From Betaproteobacteria bacterium (GTDB taxonomy: Bacteria; Pseudomonadota; Gammaproteobacteria; Burkholderiales; SG8-39), in contig SHXL01000035.1 of the NCBI GenBank assembly GCA_009693345.1, forward strand, positions 1 to 18,089: a DNA stretch of 18,089 bases. The letters run 5' to 3'. This document shows, one piece after another, positions 14,150 through 18,089 of the stretch. A program made the translations under genes and the position numbers. Below the pieces are notes generated by a model. That model did no database searches, was not told the DNA's origin, and worked only from the letters and a program-made list of their open reading frames with translations. Each line of letters begins with the position of its first letter. The stretch's first letter is position 1.

Positions 14150-16095
14150 GATTGAACCAAACGAGGCCAAGCGAACTTAGGGACCACGAGCGCGAGCTTC
14201 ATTTTTTCCAGCTGCGCATCGGCGTCGCCGGTTTCGCCGTCCTGGCAGCGTTCGCGCTGCTGTTCATGCGCTTCGTCCACCTGCAGGTGGTGCATCACGA
14301 TGCCTATACCTCCAAGGCCGAGGAGAACCGCATCTCCATCGTGCCGATCGCGCCCAACCGCGGCCTGATCCTGGACCGCAACGGCGTGGTGCTGGCGCGC
14401 AACTACTCGGCCTACACGCTGGAGATCTTTCCGGCGAAAGTGCGCGACCTCGAGCGCACCATCCAGGAGCTGGGGGAGGTGATCGACGTCCAGGCCAAGG
14501 ACCGCAGCCGGTTCCGCAAGCTGTTCGCGGAAATGCGCAACGCCGAGAGCCTGCCAATCCGCGCCAGGCTCACGGACGAGGAGGTCGCGCGCTTCGCCGC
14601 CAACCGCTACCGCTTCCCGGGCGTGGAAATCAAGGCGCGCCTGTTCCGCCAGTATCCGTATGGCGAGATCGCCTCGCACGTCATCGGCTATATCGGCCGC
14701 ATCAACCAGAAGGACCAGGAAAAACTCGCCGAGCTGGAGGTCGAGGCGAACTACCGCGGCACCGACTACATCGGCAAATCGGGCCTGGAGGCGAGCTACC
14801 AGCAGGAGTTGCACGGCACCACGGGCTTCGAGCAGGTCGAGATCGACGCTGCGGGGCGCGGCATCCGGACCCTCGCGCGCACCAACGCCCAGGCCGGCAA
14901 CAACATCACGCTGACGCTCGACATCAAGCTTCAGGAGGTTGCCGAAGCCGCGTTTGGAGAGCGCCGCGGCGCTCTGGTCGCGATCGAACCTTCGAGCGGC
15001 GGCGTACTCGCGTTCGTCTCCAAGCCCGGCTTCGATCCGAACCTGTTCGTCGACGGCATCGATCCCGCCAGCTGGGCGGAGCTCAACAATTCGCCCGACC
15101 GGCCGCTCACCAATCGCGCCATTGCCGGCATCTACCCGCCCGGCTCCACCTTCAAGCCGTACATGGCGATGGCGGCGCTGGAACTCGGCAAGCGTACGCA
15201 GAAAAGCGCGATCCACGATCCGGGCTACTTCGAGTTCGGCGGCAGGCGCTTCCGCGACTCGAAGAAGGGCGGCAACGGTTACGTCGACCTCTACAAGTCG
15301 ATCGTGGTGTCTTCCGACACCTTCTACTACCAGCTCGCCAACGACATGGGCATCGACGCGATCGCCAGTTTCATGGGAAAATTCGGTTTCGGCGCTAAGA
15401 GCGGCATCGATCTGGAAGGGGAAGCGACCGGCGTTCTGCCCTCGCCCGAGTGGAAGCAGAAGCGTTTCCGGCGGCCCGAACAGCAGAAATGGTACGCCGG
15501 CGAAACCGTCTCGATCGGCATCGGCCAGGGCTACAACGCCTATACGCCGATCCAGCTCGCACTCGCCATGGCGACGCTGGCGGCGAACGGCGACATGTAC
15601 CGGCCGCGCCTCGCTTCGTACATCGACAACCTGCGCACCGGCGAGCGGCGCCACATCGAGCCCGCGCTGCTGAAGCGGATTGCGCTGAAGGCCGAGAACG
15701 TCGAGTTCGTGAAGCGCGCCATGGCAGGCGTGAACAAGGAGGGCACCGGCGCACGCGCCTTCGGCAGCGCCGAATACACGAACGGCGGCAAGACCGGCAC
15801 CGCCCAGGTGATCGGCATGAAGCAGAACGAAAAATACGACGAGAAGAAAGTCGCCGAACGCCACCGCGACCATTCGCTGTTCATCGTCTTCGCGCCGCTC
15901 GAACGCCCGACCATCGCGCTGATCGCGATCGTGGAGAACGGCGGCTTCGGCGCCCGCGCTGCCGCCCCCATTGCGCGCACGGTGCTCGACTACCACATGC
16001 TCGGCAAACTGCCGGATGAGGACGCCGCAGCAGCGGCGAGGGGGGCCGCCGCGGCACCGGCGCGGGGCGAGGCCGCGGCCGGCGCGCAGGACTAA
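14146..16095 (+). CDS. mrdA: Penicillin-binding protein 2 (peptidoglycan transpeptidase)
   Basis: A 649-residue class B penicillin-binding protein that cross-links new peptidoglycan during side-wall growth, working with RodA and MreC. One N-terminal membrane helix (about residues 24-44) is followed by the dimerisation/pedestal region (PIAPNRGLILDRNGVVLARN, 63-82; DYIGKSGLEASYQ near 206) and the transpeptidase domain. Its three motifs are intact: SxxK with nucleophile Ser334 (GSTFK), SSD at 389-391 and KTG at 549-551 (GGKTGTAQ). The Ala/Gly-rich C-terminal tail (about 25 residues) is slightly longer than in E. coli (633 residues in all). The ATG at 14146 overlaps the mreD stop. An open frame extends further upstream but only shadows mreD. 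Confidence 0.97.
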   Translation: MRLNQTRPSELRDHERELHFFQLRIGVAGFAVLAAFALLFMRFVHLQVVHHDAYTSKAEENRISIVPIAPNRGLILDRNGVVLARNYSAYTLEIFPAKVRDLERTIQELGEVIDVQAKDRSRFRKLFAEMRNAESLPIRARLTDEEVARFAANRYRFPGVEIKARLFRQYPYGEIASHVIGYIGRINQKDQEKLAELEVEANYRGTDYIGKSGLEASYQQELHGTTGFEQVEIDAAGRGIRTLARTNAQAGNNITLTLDIKLQEVAEAAFGERRGALVAIEPSSGGVLAFVSKPGFDPNLFVDGIDPASWAELNNSPDRPLTNRAIAGIYPPGSTFKPYMAMAALELGKRTQKSAIHDPGYFEFGGRRFRDSKKGGNGYVDLYKSIVVSSDTFYYQLANDMGIDAIASFMGKFGFGAKSGIDLEGEATGVLPSPEWKQKRFRRPEQQKWYAGETVSIGIGQGYNAYTPIQLALAMATLAANGDMYRPRLASYIDNLRTGERRHIEPALLKRIALKAENVEFVKRAMAGVNKEGTGARAFGSAEYTNGGKTGTAQVIGMKQNEKYDEKKVAERHRDHSLFIVFAPLERPTIALIAIVENGGFGARAAAPIARTVLDYHMLGKLPDEDAAAAARGAAAAPARGEAAAGAQD

Positions 16096-16112
16096 GAGGA
16101 CGAAAGCGACTG

Positions 16113-17225
16113 ATGGAACTCGCCCCGTTCTCCGCGCGCCGCATTGTCCAGCGCTTCACCGGCGGTATCGACGGCCCCTTGCTTGCGCTGAGTCTTGCGC
16201 TGGTCGTCCTCGGCCTGGCGACGCTGTTTTCGGCGAGCTACGAGCAGCCTGCGCGCGTCACCGCGCAGGTGTCGAATCTGGTGGTCGCGCTAGCTGCAAT
16301 GTGGCTGGCCGCGCGCGTCCCGCCCCAGACGCTGATGCGTTTCGCGGTCCCGGCGTACCTCGTCGGCATCGCGCTGCTGGTCGCGGTCGCGCTCGCGGGC
16401 GACGTGGTGAACGGCGCGCGCCGCTGGCTGCATGTCGGCGTGGCGCGCTTCCAGCCTTCGGAAATGATGAAGCTCGCGCTGCCGCTGATGCTGGCCTGGT
16501 ACTTTCACAAGAACGAGTCGACTCTCAAGTTGCGCGACTTCACCGTCGCCGCGCTGCTGCTCGCACTGCCCGTGCTGCTCATTGCGCGCCAGCCCGACCT
16601 CGGCACCGCAGTGCTGGTAGCCGCAGCCGGCTTCTACGCCATCTTTTTCGCCGGCATCGGCTGGAAAATACTCGCGGCGCTGGGCGTCCTGGGCCTGGCA
16701 AGCCTGCTGCCGCTCTGGGGCATGCTGCACGATTACCAGCGGCGGCGCATCCTCACGCTGATAGACCCGACGCAGGATCCGCTCGGCGCCGGCTATCACA
16801 CCATCCAGTCGACCATCGCGGTGGGTTCGGGCGGCATCACCGGCAAGGGCTGGCTGCACGGCACGCAGACGCACCTGGAGTTCATTCCGGAGAAGCACAC
16901 CGACTTCATCTTCGCCGTGTACTCCGAGGAGTTCGGCCTCATCGGCAACGTCGTCCTGCTCACGATCTATGCGCTGCTGATCGCGCGCGGGCTGATGATT
17001 GCGGCCAACGCCGCAACATTCTTTGCGCGCCTCCTCGCTGCCACCATCACGCTGATGTTCTTCACCTATGCCTTCGTCAACATGGGCATGGTCTCGGGCA
17101 TTCTTCCCGTAGTCGGCGTTCCGCTGCCGTTCGTCTCCTATGGCGGTACGGCCTTGCTGACCCTGTTCATCAGCATCGGCATCCTGATGAGCATCCGCAG
17201 CCATCGCCAGCTGGTGCAAACCTGA
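16113..17225 (+). CDS. rodA: SEDS peptidoglycan glycosyltransferase RodA
   Basis: A 370-residue polytopic protein (about ten helices), identical in length to E. coli RodA. It polymerises lipid II into glycan strands for cell elongation in partnership with PBP2 from the preceding gene. The SEDS signatures are present: ARRWLHVGVARFQPSEMMKL, ARQPDLGTAVLV, and PEKHTDFIFAVYSEEFGLIG with the probable catalytic aspartate at residue 264, followed by PLPFVSYGGTALLT near the C-terminus. The ATG at 16113 is 17 bases after mrdA and is preceded by AGAGGA. It is the last recognisable gene of the operon; I see no convincing terminator in the roughly 100 bases that follow. Confidence 0.97.
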   Translation: MELAPFSARRIVQRFTGGIDGPLLALSLALVVLGLATLFSASYEQPARVTAQVSNLVVALAAMWLAARVPPQTLMRFAVPAYLVGIALLVAVALAGDVVNGARRWLHVGVARFQPSEMMKLALPLMLAWYFHKNESTLKLRDFTVAALLLALPVLLIARQPDLGTAVLVAAAGFYAIFFAGIGWKILAALGVLGLASLLPLWGMLHDYQRRRILTLIDPTQDPLGAGYHTIQSTIAVGSGGITGKGWLHGTQTHLEFIPEKHTDFIFAVYSEEFGLIGNVVLLTIYALLIARGLMIAANAATFFARLLAATITLMFFTYAFVNMGMVSGILPVVGVPLPFVSYGGTALLTLFISIGILMSIRSHRQLVQT

Positions 17226-17322
17226 TTTCGGGGCATTGCGCAGTGCGGTTTTGCGAAGCAGCATGAAATTGAAACTTCGGCGTACTCCCTGATCAGGAAC
17301 CAGCACTACCCGCCACGGTTAG

Positions 17323-17865
17323 TTACCGCACAACTCCCGTGGGAATGGGACTTTTCACGGCCTTCTCAATTTCGCTCTCAGTAAGAGAGAAGATGAATTG
17401 CACAACCTTTTTAGTAGTCTGGTAACAAGCCACCGCAATAACGATGGGAACAATATAAAAACTCCAGCCGCCTGTATTGATGCTTACGGCGGCGCGAATG
17501 AGTTTAGTTCCATCTTTGGCTATCTCTCTTGCGCGAGGGAGCTTACAGTCATCTGGAACTTCCCCTCTTTTCTCCATCTCTTTCTTAAATTTCTCATCGC
17601 TATGAACGCGCTTCACGAGGCCCAACAACATCGCCAAGTCAATCCTATACAGATTGGCAATAACTCCATTAAGCGAGTGCTGTAGCGACTGATAGTGGTG
17701 GTTCTCAAACGCTACGCCAGTATCAATTTTCATAGATCGCACTTCGTCACGAAGCTTGAACAATTCATGCCTTACCTGCCAACGGAGCGACGGAGCAAGA
17801 ATTGATTCGTACCAGAAATGTAGGAGCGCCAGCGCCGCGACTACAAAGAAAAAAAGTTCCATCAT
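17323..17865 (-). CDS. Unknown two-helix membrane protein on low-GC DNA
   Basis: A 180-residue protein I do not recognise. A membrane helix lies at the very N-terminus (MMELFFFVVAALALLHFWYE). A charged helical middle follows (VRHELFKLRDEVRSMKID ... LMLLGLVKRVHSDEKFKKEMEKRG is not continuous, but both parts are helix-like), and a second helix (WSFYIVPIVIAVACY) lies near residue 140. The central part probably faces the cytoplasm. The gene is far less GC-rich than the rest of the window (about 40% by hand count of two lines versus about 65%), which points to horizontal transfer. A strong GGAGG site lies six bases before the paired ATG codons. The start overlaps the stop of a truncated upstream frame by ATGA, so this was the second gene of a coupled pair. 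Confidence 0.72.
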   Translation of the reverse strand: MMELFFFVVAALALLHFWYESILAPSLRWQVRHELFKLRDEVRSMKIDTGVAFENHHYQSLQHSLNGVIANLYRIDLAMLLGLVKRVHSDEKFKKEMEKRGEVPDDCKLPRAREIAKDGTKLIRAAVSINTGGWSFYIVPIVIAVACYQTTKKVVQFIFSLTESEIEKAVKSPIPTGVVR

Positions 17866-17944
17866 TTTTTGCCTCCGCTCGACTGAACGCTCTTATCTCC
17901 AAGTAATTTGGCTTGGAGCTTATTGCGCTCGTCTGTAACCCTAG
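17862..17944 (-). pseudogene. 3' remnant of a gene coupled to the membrane protein, cut off by an insertion
   Basis: On the minus strand an open frame without a start codon runs into the membrane-protein gene. It reads PRVTDERNKLQAKLLGDKSVQSSGGKK in short, then a TGA that overlaps the next ATG as ATGA. The sequence is protein-like (charged helix, then a Ser/Gly/Lys tail), and contains the ribosome site of the next gene. Upstream it meets a stop about seven codons beyond the CTAG at 17941-17944, where an insertion sequence seems to begin. I read it as the C-terminus of a disrupted partner gene; its identity is not recoverable from so few residues. Confidence 0.55.
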
Positions 17945-18089
17945 GGAAACGCAGATTTATTCACGAAATTTGCCAACCGGCGCAGGCACTCAAGCGTTAT
18001 ATAGAGGTATCCCACAACGCAGAGCCGAGATGAACTCCACGGCACCAAAGCAGATCAGTTTCTCCCTTGCCGAATACGAGGGCAAGAAG
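17945..18089 (+). mobile_element. Probable left end of an insertion sequence (IS5-like), runs off the window
   Basis: The putative terminal sequence begins GGAAACGCAGATTTATTC just after CTAG (17941-17944), which fits the short target sites of IS5-type elements. It is followed about 85 bases later by the start of a protein resembling the N-terminus of an IS5-family transposase. The junction coincides with the loss of an open frame on the other strand. The other end, the matching inverted repeat and the second copy of the target are outside the window, so the boundary is provisional. Confidence 0.5.
18030..18089 (+). CDS. Start of a probable transposase (IS5 family), partial
   Basis: The last 60 bases give 20 codons from an ATG: MNSTAPKQISFSLAEYEGKK, open to the window edge. 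The pattern of a short tail, then SF-x-x-AEY-x-x-KK, resembles the N-terminal part of IS5-family DDE transposases, which usually continue with TRR-x-x-FL. No catalytic residue is within the window, so the family call rests on a short stretch and on the insertion-like context. Confidence 0.5.
   Translation, partial: MNSTAPKQISFSLAEYEGKK

Noticed and set aside
13882..15996. A 704-codon open frame antisense to mreD/mrdA
   Set aside because: It is the complement of well-conserved MreD and PBP2 coding sequence in GC-rich DNA and has no family resemblance.
17897..17918. Hairpin with arms CTCCAAG / CTTGGAG as a terminator
   Set aside because: It lies inside the remnant coding frame, has an eight-base loop and no T-run on either side.
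1..18089. CRISPR arrays, tRNA or rRNA genes, riboswitches
   Set aside because: No regularly spaced repeats, cloverleaf or rRNA-like sequence was seen on reading; a covariance-model search would be the decisive test.

Overview
The window is chromosomal DNA from a GC-rich betaproteobacterium. This is inferred from the arrangement of gatCAB divergent from mreBCD-mrdA-rodA, which is typical of that class, from codon use at roughly 65% GC, and from family resemblance of the proteins. No ribosomal or tRNA gene is present, so a finer placement is not possible.

Region 1 (1-5551) looks like a dedicated pyrimidine-precursor module. A TRAP transporter (dctP, dctQ, dctM; minus strand) runs by short overlaps into pyrK and the start of pyrD, the two subunits of a class 1B NAD-linked dihydroorotate dehydrogenase. 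A divergent XRE-family regulator and a convergent pyrE (orotate phosphoribosyltransferase) flank it. The likely logic is uptake of orotate, dihydroorotate or a related carboxylate, redox interconversion by PyrD/PyrK, and conversion of orotate to OMP by PyrE, under control of the XRE protein. The substrate is inferred from context.

Region 2 (5648-7487) carries three plus-strand genes of unknown role: two exported DUF4124-type proteins and a degenerate J-domain protein. The last appears to carry two compensating frameshifts, one at an 11-G run, which hide a transmembrane helix.

Region 3 (7484-11460, minus strand) is the Asp-/Glu-tRNA amidotransferase operon gatC-gatA-(unknown exported protein)-gatB. 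The middle of gatB has clearly lower GC than its ends.

Region 4 (11643-17225, plus strand) is the rod-shape elongasome operon mreB-mreC-mreD-mrdA(PBP2)-rodA, tightly packed.

Region 5 (17226-18089) is accessory DNA at about 40% GC. It holds a two-helix membrane protein of unknown function, the last codons of a translationally coupled upstream gene, and what appears to be the left end of an insertion sequence that truncated that gene and runs off the window.
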